Shown: piece by piece, positions 42,369-51,552 of the stretch
How positions within the stretch are numbered: the first letter of the stretch is position 1
How the letters are laid out: each line of letters begins with the position of its first letter
The notes under the pieces: generated by a model
What the model saw: only the letters and a program-made list of their open reading frames with translations
What the model was told of the DNA's origin: nothing
The model's database searches: none
Made by a program: the position numbers and the translations under genes
NCBI GenBank assembly: GCA_022360715.1
Contig: JAKSCG010000050.1
Location: 19,762-83,761, forward strand
Direction of reading: 5' to 3'
Length of the DNA stretch: 64,000 nt
Source: Halanaerobiales bacterium
GTDB taxonomy: Bacteria; Bacillota; Halanaerobiia; Halanaerobiales; DTU029

Positions 42369-43079
42369 TTACCTAACAACCTCGCGCATTTTATCGATCA
42401 GATACTGGTCCTTAATGGTGAATTTTATTTCAACCCGTCTTGATTTTTCGCGGTTAACGCTACCGTCACTATTTTTAATCAAACTGCTCTCTGATTTGCC
42501 ACTGGCCGTCAGATAATATTTTAATTCCTCTTTATGTTTAAAATCAGGGAATTCATTGCCCAGAATATATTTGACCACATTAAAAGCGCGCCGTTGCGAA
42601 AGGTCCAGATTATACATATAATCTCCCCGGTCGTCAGTATGACCTTCAATGATAATTTGGGAAATATGGCTTTTGTGTTCTTCAGCCAATAGTACTTCAA
42701 CATACCTGGGAACAATCTCTTGCAACATCTGTTTAAAATCAGACCTGATTAGCGCAGATTCTGTCGCAAATAGTATTTCACCCCGGAAAACTATGGCCCC
42801 GGTCGCTTCATCCAGATCGATCGCAAGTCTGGAATCAGTAAACTCTTGCTGCAAATCTCCGGCTATTTTTTCCCGCAACCCAATAATCTCCCCAATTTGC
42901 GCATTGATCATCTGTTGGACTTCTCTTGTTTTTTGGGTGCTAATCTGGGCTATAAATATATATGCAACCAAGACTAATAAAATAACCAAAATAATGACAC
43001 TTAACAGATCGGTAAAAGTCGGCCAAAAGTTCTCCTCACCGTCTTGAATATGCAATAACCTTCTTTCCTGCCCTAACAT
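42369..43079 (-). CDS. MotB/OmpA-domain plug protein (ZorB-like)
   Basis: 236 residues. A short cytosolic N-terminus, then one transmembrane helix (~25-45) led by FWPTFTDLLSVII with Asp24 in the place of the proton-carrying Asp of MotB/ZorB, a linker helix, and a C-terminal OmpA-like peptidoglycan-binding domain (~100-225: IIIEGHTDDRG, NLDLSQRRAFNVV, SRRVEIKF). Eleven base pairs separate it from the MotA-like gene, so they form one stator-type complex. Length and layout match ZorB of Zorya systems; a generic MotB or TolR/Pal-like role is the alternative. Last gene of the three-gene unit. Confidence 0.88.
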   Translation of the reverse strand: MLGQERRLLHIQDGEENFWPTFTDLLSVIILVILLVLVAYIFIAQISTQKTREVQQMINAQIGEIIGLREKIAGDLQQEFTDSRLAIDLDEATGAIVFRGEILFATESALIRSDFKQMLQEIVPRYVEVLLAEEHKSHISQIIIEGHTDDRGDYMYNLDLSQRRAFNVVKYILGNEFPDFKHKEELKYYLTASGKSESSLIKNSDGSVNREKSRRVEIKFTIKDQYLIDKMREVVR

Positions 43080-43090
43080 CTCAACCGCCC

Positions 43091-44665
43091 CTATTCAGAT
43101 CCGTTTTTTTTGATGCTTACTGCTCCGGATAGCAGGATCTCCTTTAATTCTCGCACTGAACTATTATGGAGTTTTATGCTGTGCTCGACTGATTTAACGG
43201 TACTATTGAGCCCAGTAATTGTTCCTTCCAGATCAGTGGCATTAAAAGCAAGTCCGCTTAAATATTTACCCAAAATCAGGTCCATCTGCTCAAACTTATT
43301 GACCAGAGAATCAAACCCTTGATTGATAATTTTATTGGACAGACTAACATGTTCAGCAAAAGTCTTAATATTTCTGCTCATATCATTATGATAACCCTTC
43401 TTTAGTTCCCCCATCGCATCACTGAGCTGAGCAACATTATTGGCAAAATTAGCCGTTAATTCCTGTTGAACCCTTTCCAGCGTATTAATTAAAGCCAAAT
43501 ATCCGCTACTGATCTTCTCCTGTTGTCCAGCTGTTTTCTCGGTAAGCTGTAAGAGTTGTTCCACTTTCAGTGCATCCTTTTTAACTACTCCCCATACTTT
43601 GCTAAACTGATTAAACATCTCCTGTTGGGAAGCGGTTATTTCTTTACTGAGCGCGGTCAGAACAGCCAGACTGTTTCTTTGCAGCTCGGTTCCCTGTTCA
43701 ACAAATTCGATCACCTTGCTCTGCTGTTCACTCAGCTGATCAATACTCCTGAACAATTGGGTAAATTGCCGGTTCAGGGTCTTGATGTCTTGACTGAACC
43801 CTTCGGTAAAATCCTTATTGCTCTGATAAAATACCTTTAAATCCTCCATACTCCCGGCCAGATTAGTATTAAAATCCTCCATATGGGCCGCTGCTTCTTT
43901 AAACTGCTCCGAAAAGACCGCAAAACCTTTAATCGCTTCATAAATCTGATTACCATAAACTTCCAACTTGCCAAAGCCCTTTTCAATGGTATGATCAAGA
44001 TTGGCAAACGACCTGGCCATAAAAGACCTTTTGGATATTTTCACCTCATTGTCCAGATAATTCTCCAATCTGGTCATAATCCCCACCAGAAACTGTTCGG
44101 CATTAAATAATTTTAAAATAAAGGTAGTCAACAGGGCGAAACTCATCCCGGCAATACTGGTCGCAAAAGCAGTACCCATCCCGGCTAAAACCGGGGTAAT
44201 GCTCTCCAGTCCGGTCAAAATGCTATTCCCTCCCGCCGGATTTAGGAGATTAACCAGCGAGATATAAATCCCAATAAATGTTCCCAAAACCCCAACCAGG
44301 ATAAATAGAGAAACCGTATCTTTGATAAATTTTATTGTGCTGATCACCGGTATTTTGATCTGGGCCAGAAGGGGAAGAGGAATTAAGCTGGCCTTAAACC
44401 GGGAAAAAAAGTCTTCCACATAAACCCTGCTATTAACCTGATGAGTAGACATTTTAATCAAATCCTCAAATCCGGCAATAATTTGTCGGAGCGGGGCTTT
44501 ATAAATTAAACCATTCCTGATTTCCTGGTTTAAAAAAAATAAATTAATCCAAATAATTATATATAAAGTAATATCAATCAGAAATAAGACGGCCAGAACT
44601 ATAAATACCGTCAAACTTAACTGGTCATTAATTATCCCCTGGCTAATAATCTGAAAAACCTCCAT
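43091..44665 (-). CDS. MotA/TolQ/ExbB-like channel with long helical tail (ZorA-like)
   Basis: 524 residues. Transmembrane helices at ~17-45, ~115-140 and ~153-188; the last two carry the family motifs VGVLGTFIGIYISL and AGMGTAFATSIAGMSFALL. The remaining ~310 residues are predicted long helix or coiled coil with no enzyme motif, the hallmark that separates ZorA from MotA, TolQ and ExbB (family knowledge). It would assemble as a pentamer around two copies of the MotB-like partner, with the tail reaching into the cytosol. It follows the NYN gene by 24 bp. Confidence 0.87.
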   Translation of the reverse strand: MEVFQIISQGIINDQLSLTVFIVLAVLFLIDITLYIIIWINLFFLNQEIRNGLIYKAPLRQIIAGFEDLIKMSTHQVNSRVYVEDFFSRFKASLIPLPLLAQIKIPVISTIKFIKDTVSLFILVGVLGTFIGIYISLVNLLNPAGGNSILTGLESITPVLAGMGTAFATSIAGMSFALLTTFILKLFNAEQFLVGIMTRLENYLDNEVKISKRSFMARSFANLDHTIEKGFGKLEVYGNQIYEAIKGFAVFSEQFKEAAAHMEDFNTNLAGSMEDLKVFYQSNKDFTEGFSQDIKTLNRQFTQLFRSIDQLSEQQSKVIEFVEQGTELQRNSLAVLTALSKEITASQQEMFNQFSKVWGVVKKDALKVEQLLQLTEKTAGQQEKISSGYLALINTLERVQQELTANFANNVAQLSDAMGELKKGYHNDMSRNIKTFAEHVSLSNKIINQGFDSLVNKFEQMDLILGKYLSGLAFNATDLEGTITGLNSTVKSVEHSIKLHNSSVRELKEILLSGAVSIKKNGSE

Positions 44666-44689
44666 AACTATACCTCCAACCTACTTGGT

Positions 44690-46063
44690 TTAACTAAAAT
44701 CAATACACTGCCAGTATTGATCAATATATTGATGATTAAAATTAATTGGGTATTGTTGATAAGTGCTGTCTGCACTTATCGAGATAACCCGGACTTCTTT
44801 CCCGTTTTGTTCGTATTTTCTGATAATATCAAAAAAATGGCGGTCGCCACTTAACAAGAGAATACTATCCAGCTCTTGCAGCGAACTCTCCATAATTTCG
44901 ATTAACTTAACGTCATCGACATCAATCACTTCTCCGTCGACTACTGTTTTGGCCTGTGCCGCTTTATTCTCTGCCTTAATTACCACAAAACCATTAGCCT
45001 GGAGATAATCCTTTAAGGTCAATAAAAACGACAACTTCTGTTCTCGTTGTCGGTCATCACGGTAAAATGGCCAAAACATCACAGCAATCTTTTTTTTGAT
45101 CCGGCGACTCTCGCCCCGACCGTACACCCGGGCTAATAATTGATTAAAATTAATCTCCATTCTGGAAAGATTAGTAAACATCGCCGAAAAAATATTGGCT
45201 ACATCCAGAAAGACACCGATTCTTTTTTTGTTTACTGAAAAAGTAAGCTGATTCTTTAAATCAAGGATTATTTCCTGGAAATTTTGATAAAGCGGGTGGG
45301 AAGTACCATCGAAATAAAGGGGCTCAATTAAACGACCTTCAATTTTTTCAAACCATTTTTGTTTAAAGAGTTTGGCCTGGTGTTTTTCCGTATCCTCAAT
45401 ATAGTATTGATATAACAGTCGGGCCAATGAACGGAGGTTATGAGCTAAGATCAACCGGTCGTCTGATTTTATGGTTAAATGATTATAGCAAATTAAGTAC
45501 TTGATGTTCCCGGCCGGGTCATAAAGGAAATCACCTGGTTCAAGCCGGGTTACCGCGATATTTTCTCCGGTTAAAAAATCATAGAACTGGACAAGTTGTT
45601 CGAGCCAGCAGGGATTTTCCGGCAATTTATCAATAACCTGCTGGTACAAAAAAAGATTGGACCGGGCAAAACAGGGTACAGGTAAAGACTTCCCCTTTAT
45701 CTCCGGGAAATCGGTCGGGAAGGAATTGGCAAATTGATTAATCAAACCTGGTCCATTATTACTCTTTACTGCTAAACGATGCTCCTTCACCAATTGTTTT
45801 AATTCCTTTTTAAGATAAGCCAACTCATCGCTGACATAAAGAGAGAGGAGTTCAAGCTCATCACCACTAAAATCTACCGGCACCGGTTTATATTGCCCTT
45901 CAGCCAATAAGGACAGCGTCATTTTTTTGAATTGAAAATCAGGTATCAAGCGGTGCTTGCCGCGGAGGAAGTTAATCAGACAGAGCTGTCGGTATATATT
46001 ATCGATAATATTGCGGCCGTCTTCGATCCCGCGCGGTAAAATAGCATAATAATTTTTACCCAT
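44690..46063 (-). CDS. NYN-domain putative nuclease with degenerate kinase-like region
   Basis: 457 residues (five more if the ATG at 46078 is used; GAGG sits 9 nt before 46063). The C-terminal ~175 residues are a NYN/PIN-like domain: GVFLDVANIF (first acid), VIDVDDVKLIEIM (middle acids) and LLLSGDRHFFDII (last acids), consistent with metal-dependent RNA cleavage. The N-terminal ~280 residues are helical; ~155-275 resemble a kinase C-lobe (FLYDPAGNIKYL, SLARLLYQYY) without HRD or DFG. First gene of a unit with the ZorA/ZorB-like pair, thus the likely effector. Function inferred, not shown. Confidence 0.75.
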   Translation of the reverse strand: MGKNYYAILPRGIEDGRNIIDNIYRQLCLINFLRGKHRLIPDFQFKKMTLSLLAEGQYKPVPVDFSGDELELLSLYVSDELAYLKKELKQLVKEHRLAVKSNNGPGLINQFANSFPTDFPEIKGKSLPVPCFARSNLFLYQQVIDKLPENPCWLEQLVQFYDFLTGENIAVTRLEPGDFLYDPAGNIKYLICYNHLTIKSDDRLILAHNLRSLARLLYQYYIEDTEKHQAKLFKQKWFEKIEGRLIEPLYFDGTSHPLYQNFQEIILDLKNQLTFSVNKKRIGVFLDVANIFSAMFTNLSRMEINFNQLLARVYGRGESRRIKKKIAVMFWPFYRDDRQREQKLSFLLTLKDYLQANGFVVIKAENKAAQAKTVVDGEVIDVDDVKLIEIMESSLQELDSILLLSGDRHFFDIIRKYEQNGKEVRVISISADSTYQQYPINFNHQYIDQYWQCIDFS

Positions 46064-46096
46064 CAAACTCATCCTCATCTAAATCATTACTAGTTA

Positions 46097-46124
46097 ATTA
46101 TATCATAAATTTTTCTAGAGACAA
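46097..46124 (-). promoter_or_regulatory. Promoter of the NYN/motor operon
   Basis: TTGTCT (46119-46124), 16-bp spacer, perfect TATAAT (46097-46102) on the minus strand. Confidence 0.65.
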
Positions 46125-46163
46125 ATCAAACCCTTCCACATTATTCAGCAGAAGAGTTTGATT
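46124..46163 (-). repeat. 13-bp inverted repeat next to the NYN/motor promoter
   Basis: AATCAAACCCTTC (46124-46136) and GAAGAGTTTGATT (46151-46163) pair over 13 bp with one mismatch that becomes G-U in RNA. It touches the -35 box. With no T-run it could be an operator, or a weak terminator of the peptidase operon. Confidence 0.6.
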
Positions 46164-46231
46164 GATTATAACCGGCCTTCACGCCCAAAAGCATTGCCGG
46201 CAGTACCCGCTTTACTATTTGGTTTAGCTGC

Positions 46232-47278
46232 TCAGGTTAACTCTTGTTCCAATTCCAGCAATTTTTGGTTATTAACAATTCTACCCTGTTCGATAATCTG
46301 CTGGCGGTCCAGCCAGACTGAGGAATTCAAACAAATACCATCACAATGTGAAGGAGCCTTTACTCCTCCGGGGATGTCAGGGACCAGTCGTGGCCCGATG
46401 TTCCCGATCCCCCATTCTGTCGCCCCCCAAACTCGCTCATCTTCGACAATATTACCGGTCAACCGGGCTCCGGGATTAAAACCGTAAGAGATATGAGCCA
46501 ACTGATACATTTTATGATCATTAAAACCGGCCAACCATTTCTCAAATTGACGGGCTTCCCTTTTACCGTCAATAGCTGTAATTATCCCGGACTTAATCGT
46601 CAAAATAATCGGATTTTCCAGTAAGCCGACTGGTGGTACGAGAGAACCGTCAAAGACCAGCCGCCCCTCCACTGTATCCAGGTCCGGAGTCCAGCTAATT
46701 TGACCGGGCAGCATTTCATAGGTCCCGGGCGGTACTATGCCGGAATGAATAATTAAGCTGCGTTCCGGGTGATTTTTAAATTTAAGTTCTGTTCCGGCCG
46801 GAGTGGTCACTCTAACCTCTTTTGCTTTTTCGGTCAGAGCAGCTATCTCATTTAAAAACTTTTCCAGCAACGGTATATCAACTCTGCCAATTGTTCTTAC
46901 CATCATATCAGGATTCATCTCAACCAGGCAGACATACCTGAGTTTTTTATTCTGTTCGATCGCCAGATCAAAAGGAGTAGAGTAAAGTAACCATTGTTTA
47001 TTAAACTCAATCCAGACATCCGTCGCGAGCAGGGCTGCACTTAGTGGTTGTTGGGGAAGCATGTCATCAGCCATTTTACCAACCCCCCGGGGGGAAGGTA
47101 GCCAGATCACCATCGGTTTCGCCCCAACCGTAAATACCTCACGGGCCGTAGCATTAACTACTTCTTCACTGGAACCCGTATCGGCGGTAATCACAACTGC
47201 TTCATTTTTTTTAACATCCAGAATATCATTAACCAAGCGGCGGGCTGCTAAACCAAGATCAAATTCAAAAAAGTTCAT
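46232..47278 (-). CDS. M29/NicX-like metallopeptidase-fold protein
   Basis: 348 residues. The C-terminal half shows EGRLVFDGSLVPP, HISYGFNPGARLTGNIVEDERVWG and the final SHCDGI, the layout of thermophilic aminopeptidases (M29) and the related 2,5-dihydroxypyridine dioxygenase (NicX) family. Exact chemistry is open; in this neighbourhood a peptidase or amide hydrolase is reasonable. ATG at 47278 has AGGGAG 9 nt upstream and is preferred to the TTG at 47287. Last gene of the catabolic run, 30 bp after the OPT transporter. Confidence 0.8.
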   Translation of the reverse strand: MNFFEFDLGLAARRLVNDILDVKKNEAVVITADTGSSEEVVNATAREVFTVGAKPMVIWLPSPRGVGKMADDMLPQQPLSAALLATDVWIEFNKQWLLYSTPFDLAIEQNKKLRYVCLVEMNPDMMVRTIGRVDIPLLEKFLNEIAALTEKAKEVRVTTPAGTELKFKNHPERSLIIHSGIVPPGTYEMLPGQISWTPDLDTVEGRLVFDGSLVPPVGLLENPIILTIKSGIITAIDGKREARQFEKWLAGFNDHKMYQLAHISYGFNPGARLTGNIVEDERVWGATEWGIGNIGPRLVPDIPGGVKAPSHCDGICLNSSVWLDRQQIIEQGRIVNNQKLLELEQELT

Positions 47279-47307
47279 TCCTGCCAACTCCCTTCGCTTT
47301 AATCTAA

Positions 47308-48957
47308 TTATTTCTTGCCAAGCTTGAGTGTTGAAGAAAAGAAACTATAAAGGGCCGAACCGGCAATAAAACCTGCTCCAAGGACATAAAGTGTTCTCTG
47401 CCCCTCACTCCCCCACTTTTTAACGACCGCCAGTCGGATCGCAATACCGATCAAGACGGTAATACCGGCAATCGGATAATTAATTAATAAACCGGTAGCA
47501 AATAAGATCCCTAACTGGCGATTTGAGCCACCAAGCCACTGAATTAGCGCCCCGGGAACAGCCCACATTAGCAAGTATCTGGCAACCTGTAGGTTAGTTC
47601 CGGCCTCAATAGTTGCCACATAAACCCGGTTTACCGGTGGGAATAGATTTTGGGAAAAATAATTATCATAGAACAGGAAGACCACAACAATTGCCACCAG
47701 AAAACTGATCACCTCGGCAATATATTGCTGCTTTCTGCCTTCAAGTTCAAATTGCTCTGATTGGCCGGAGCCACGGAGAATCCAGCCAGCCTTAAAGTCA
47801 TATGCCATATCAGCAAAGGCCGGACCGGTAGCAGCAGTGAACCCTACCAGTAAAGCTAAGGCCAACGGCGGAAAGCCAAATAACATGCCCAACACCAGGA
47901 AGATCAAAGCTGTTGCAAAAGCCGGAAACCAACCGGAATGCATTGCGGAAATACCGACGATTAACTCTGAGGCAATCGCCGCAAAAGCGGCAAAGATAAA
48001 CCAAAAAATAAACTGGAGCAAAGGCATTTGGGTGATCAAACCACCGATTAAAGCTAACAGTAAGGCTATCACCAGATACAAGACAAACCCTTTACCCAGA
48101 CCTAGCCCTAAATCTTTCTTGGTCTTGGTTATCTTCATTTTCTCCGTATTCATATCCTGCCGTTTGGAGGCAATCTTAAGCACAATCTGTACCAAAGCCA
48201 CCAGTCCGGCCCCGATCATAATCCCATGCGGAACGTAAAATTGGTTGATATCGGTATTAAAAAGCTGCTGTGAATAACCGCGCAGAATTAAGCCCAGACC
48301 AAACATACCCAGCGCCCAGACATTACCGATCCATGAAACACCAAATACATCAGTCGGTATTCCCAGGGCTTTCCCAATTACCCCGCCAATTCCACCAACC
48401 ACCAGAATCAGGGCTTTTTTACCCTTCCGGGCAGCGGCCAGGATCGCTTCAGCAGTAGCAATACCGGGTGGCCAGATCCCTTCGGCCGGAAAGATCTCAG
48501 TATCATAAATCCAGTACAGGATCGTAGCATCAGTCAGTAGGGCAAGTGAAGCACCGATTAACATCGGAATGACGAGATCAACTCGACCCATCAGGTAAGG
48601 AATCCCAATCGGTAATAGCAGGGCATTTGCTGCCGAAAATGTTGCCCCGGATATTGCGGTTTGAATAAGGTTCTGACTATTAATCTGTTTTAGCTTTTTA
48701 AAAAAGGCTAAGGGGATTCGGGCAATCAATATTGCAAGCAAAGCCCCAATAATCGAAGTATTAGTTGTAATCCCTAACCTGGTAATCAACTCCAGACCAA
48801 TAATCGCACCCAAGGCGGCTACAATAATATTCAAGATTAAAATAGCCGGGTTTAAGGCCGAAGGATGTTTGGCCGGCAGTTGATCCCTACTCACTTCTTG
48901 GATATTTCCCAGACCGTTAAGCGTATCATTCATTTTAGGAGCCATCTGTTTAATCAT
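47308..48957 (-). CDS. OPT-family transporter
   Basis: 549 residues with about fourteen transmembrane segments. The oligopeptide-transporter superfamily moves peptides or metal-chelates by proton symport. GATFSAANALLLPIGIPYLMGR, ATAEAILAAARKGKKALILVVGG and the C-terminal GGSNRQLGILFATGLLINYPIAG fit the prokaryotic OPT branch. The start could also be the ATG at 48945. In this island it is the natural importer for the substrate of DUF917/DUF1177. Confidence 0.88.
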   Translation of the reverse strand: MIKQMAPKMNDTLNGLGNIQEVSRDQLPAKHPSALNPAILILNIIVAALGAIIGLELITRLGITTNTSIIGALLAILIARIPLAFFKKLKQINSQNLIQTAISGATFSAANALLLPIGIPYLMGRVDLVIPMLIGASLALLTDATILYWIYDTEIFPAEGIWPPGIATAEAILAAARKGKKALILVVGGIGGVIGKALGIPTDVFGVSWIGNVWALGMFGLGLILRGYSQQLFNTDINQFYVPHGIMIGAGLVALVQIVLKIASKRQDMNTEKMKITKTKKDLGLGLGKGFVLYLVIALLLALIGGLITQMPLLQFIFWFIFAAFAAIASELIVGISAMHSGWFPAFATALIFLVLGMLFGFPPLALALLVGFTAATGPAFADMAYDFKAGWILRGSGQSEQFELEGRKQQYIAEVISFLVAIVVVFLFYDNYFSQNLFPPVNRVYVATIEAGTNLQVARYLLMWAVPGALIQWLGGSNRQLGILFATGLLINYPIAGITVLIGIAIRLAVVKKWGSEGQRTLYVLGAGFIAGSALYSFFSSTLKLGKK

Positions 48958-49050
48958 CCTTTCTTAATTTTTCCTTCTCACTTCTCGTTTCACTAAACAG
49001 AGCCAACAACATCTAAACCGAGCAATTAATCCGTCTGGCCACACCTCCTC

Positions 49051-49740
49051 TCAGCTCAAGAGCTCTCTTACTACTGCTGCCACCATTGTCCTGGCCAGCA
49101 CAACTTTTTTCCCACTGTTAAGCAGCACAACTTCTTTCATTTTTTTGCTATAACCCATACAATCCAACAAAATAACCTCCACCTCACTGCCAACAAATTC
49201 CCTGGCTTTTTCGGCGAGCTTAGCAAGTTTTTGATAGGGGGAAGCGGCTTTCGCTTCTACTATAATCCCGCTATCTCTCCACCGCTGGCTAATCTGCGCC
49301 AGCTGGTTTGGCGCAGGAACCATAATCCCCAGTTTTTTATCACCAATCAATCCGGTAATCACTTGTTGTAAAATTGTTTGTGGTGTAATGATTAAACCGG
49401 GAAAGTTAAAGTTGGGGAAGCTGCCTGTACAGAGCAGCAAAATCACATCAACTCCTTGGCCGGCCAGTTGATCAATACAATCTTGCAGCAAAGGAATAAT
49501 ATGTCTTTCGGCCAAAGCCACTTCTCTCCCGTCACGCAGTTTTGATACCAGCAGCTGCTCACCGGTTTTCGGTGAAAAATTGGTAATAATCTCTTGATAG
49601 CTATATTGATCGACTGCCCCGGCTTGAATAATTTCAAAACCCGCACCTAGTGTTGCTTCGATCTCAGGGATCATGTCAACACGAGGTGATTGCCCGAGGG
49701 TAATTGCCCCCACTTTTATCTTTTTCTTGACCGGATTCAT
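49051..49740 (-). CDS. AroM family protein
   Basis: 229 residues. AroM pattern: KVGAITLGQSPRVDMIPEI at the N-terminus, LLLCTGSFPNFNFPGLIITP in the middle and LDCMGYSKKMKEVV near the end. The fold is related to Asp/Glu racemases, with Cys in LLLCTG and LDCMGY in the places of catalytic cysteines. Biochemical role unknown. Start overlaps the upstream stop (ATGA). Confidence 0.88.
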   Translation of the reverse strand: MNPVKKKIKVGAITLGQSPRVDMIPEIEATLGAGFEIIQAGAVDQYSYQEIITNFSPKTGEQLLVSKLRDGREVALAERHIIPLLQDCIDQLAGQGVDVILLLCTGSFPNFNFPGLIITPQTILQQVITGLIGDKKLGIMVPAPNQLAQISQRWRDSGIIVEAKAASPYQKLAKLAEKAREFVGSEVEVILLDCMGYSKKMKEVVLLNSGKKVVLARTMVAAVVRELLS

Positions 49741-50573
49741 TCGGTTAAAACCCCCTTCTTATAACCACAACCCCGGTGTAATTTACATCGTTGTGAGCCA
49801 ACAAAACACTCCACTAGCGACGCGGCCACCCCTGATATCTTGACTTCTCCCTTAATTTCTTTAAGCAGCTGGACCAGGCTATTTATTCGGTCGGTACTAC
49901 CGGTAGCTTCCAGTACGATGCTCCCATTAGCATTGCCCAATCCCCCTGCCCCCAGGGCATAACAACTTACTCCGCTCAACAACTCTACTGCTTTTATTTC
50001 ATTAAAGACTTCTCCCGGTAGTAATAACAGTCCTACCGACATCCCCCAGGAAATGTCCGCTTTTTTCCGACCGGTCCGGTTAACAATCTCGACAAGATCA
50101 CCGGGAATTAGTTTCTCCAGTCCGACCGCAATAATTACCCTGGTCCCTTCAACAAACCAGCTATTAATAGCCTGGCCGACATTACCGCCCCCCGGACTCC
50201 CGGCCATCAGGGCCGCCCTGCCCTTCCCGTCAATTGCATTAGCCCCACAAATAACCAGGTCTTCCGGCCCCAGTTGCTGGGATACTTCAATGATCGAAGC
50301 ATCAATATTTTGCAGCCGTTTCCCCTTAATTAGTATTGAGTGTGCTGCCCGGCAGTCCTCGCCACCACTAACAGTGCCTCTGGGGGTAATCCGGCCACAA
50401 ATTCTGAGTGGTTTACCGGTTACTTTCTCGGCAATCCGGGAGACAGTAGTTCCCCCCTTTAATAGGATCTTACCCTTTTTATAACTCTCCCGGAAAAAAG
50501 GGTGGTGCAAAATGGCTCGGCTAATTAGCTCTTTACCCTCTTCAACAGTTAGGGTAAATTGAAGGAGACTCAT
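49737..50573 (-). CDS. Conserved hypothetical protein of the DUF1177/AroM cluster
   Basis: 278 residues; I cannot name the family. Visible features: Gly-rich loops RICGRITPRGTVSGGEDCR and AGSPGGGNVGQAIN, a KILLKGGTTVSRIAEKVTGKP opening, and two C-terminal cysteines (SQRCKLHRGCGYKK). The ATG overlaps the DUF1177 stop (TAATG) with AAGGA just upstream. Its fixed place between DUF1177 and AroM suggests an enzyme or subunit of the same pathway. Confidence 0.8.
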   Translation of the reverse strand: MSLLQFTLTVEEGKELISRAILHHPFFRESYKKGKILLKGGTTVSRIAEKVTGKPLRICGRITPRGTVSGGEDCRAAHSILIKGKRLQNIDASIIEVSQQLGPEDLVICGANAIDGKGRAALMAGSPGGGNVGQAINSWFVEGTRVIIAVGLEKLIPGDLVEIVNRTGRKKADISWGMSVGLLLLPGEVFNEIKAVELLSGVSCYALGAGGLGNANGSIVLEATGSTDRINSLVQLLKEIKGEVKISGVAASLVECFVGSQRCKLHRGCGYKKGVLTE

Positions 50574-51511
50574 TATTCCTTCCAACCCCTTTGTTGAAAT
50601 TTATTCATTGGACCGTATAGTTTAACCAGCTGTTGAAATTCTTGGGGCTCATAAAACCGGCATAACCCCTTACCGAACTGCTTGGCTACCTCGATCACAA
50701 AACGGCCGGCTTTTTCAACATCGACAAAATGGCTGGCCCCGGTCGCACAACCGGCCACCGGGACAGTAGTGGTAATGGCAACACCAACAACCGGGGCAGT
50801 AGTAGCAACGGCCGGCTGGAGGATGCTGTTTAGATGGAATAATTCGTTCCCATATGGGGTAATATCCTGTTGAGAAACAGCAAAAACCGCCGTCGGCTCA
50901 CCGGAAACCTGCTCGGCCAGATTGACCAGGTCAGCACTGACCTTCAGAATATATCCTTCTTTAATTGTCGGGGAAATCGCAAAACCTTTATGGTTAATAA
51001 CTTTATTACCCTTGGTTGTATCGATCGAAAGGATTGCTTCCATCTCCGGAGTGACTTCACTTTGATTCATTGTTTCCATATCAATCGGTGAATCCATAAA
51101 AGGAACCGGTTGATGTTCCCGGGTAGGGGCATCAGGACAGATATGAGTTGTTATCACAACATCACCTGGGAGTAGATCCCCTTTATTGTTCATATCAAGC
51201 AGTTTACTGGCCACCGCCAGGGCCGTTAGGGCCCCGTCACCATCTGAAACAAAACCAATCATCTCCGGCCGGGCCCCCAGTCCGCCCAATCGTCCGATTA
51301 CACCAAGGGTAGGGGCAGCTCCCCCCCTGCTCTTCCCGTTCTCCCCTTTAATAATGATTTTAATACCGTCGGTCGCTCCCTTTTCCCCCCGGATTTCTTT
51401 TACTTCAATCCCTTCTGCACCGTTGGCCCCTAAAAAGTCTGCTACTTCCGTCCCGTTGGCAGCCGGTTTATCCAGCAGCTCAAACATATCGAGTACATGT
51501 TTTAAAATCAC
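50573..51511 (-). CDS. DUF1177 family protein
   Basis: 312 residues. Typical of DUF1177: ILKHVLDMFELLDKPAANG start, TTHICPDAPTREHQPVPFMDSP and CATGASHFVDVEKAGRFV. Possible metal ligands (His, Asp) are in the THICPDAP stretch. Function not established. GTG start with AAAGGAGG 9 nt upstream. Its neighbours are DUF917 and the hypothetical/AroM pair. Confidence 0.9.
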   Translation of the reverse strand: MILKHVLDMFELLDKPAANGTEVADFLGANGAEGIEVKEIRGEKGATDGIKIIIKGENGKSRGGAAPTLGVIGRLGGLGARPEMIGFVSDGDGALTALAVASKLLDMNNKGDLLPGDVVITTHICPDAPTREHQPVPFMDSPIDMETMNQSEVTPEMEAILSIDTTKGNKVINHKGFAISPTIKEGYILKVSADLVNLAEQVSGEPTAVFAVSQQDITPYGNELFHLNSILQPAVATTAPVVGVAITTTVPVAGCATGASHFVDVEKAGRFVIEVAKQFGKGLCRFYEPQEFQQLVKLYGPMNKFQQRGWKE

Positions 51512-51552
51512 TTAAATAAGCCTCCTTTATCCCCAATTAGTCTTGTTCTTTT

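Noticed and set aside
42369..44665. Flagellar MotA/MotB or TolQ/Pal identity for the motor pair
   Set aside because: No flagellar, Tol or Ton genes are adjacent, and the long helical tail on the MotA-like protein is not found in those families; kept as the alternative in the entry.
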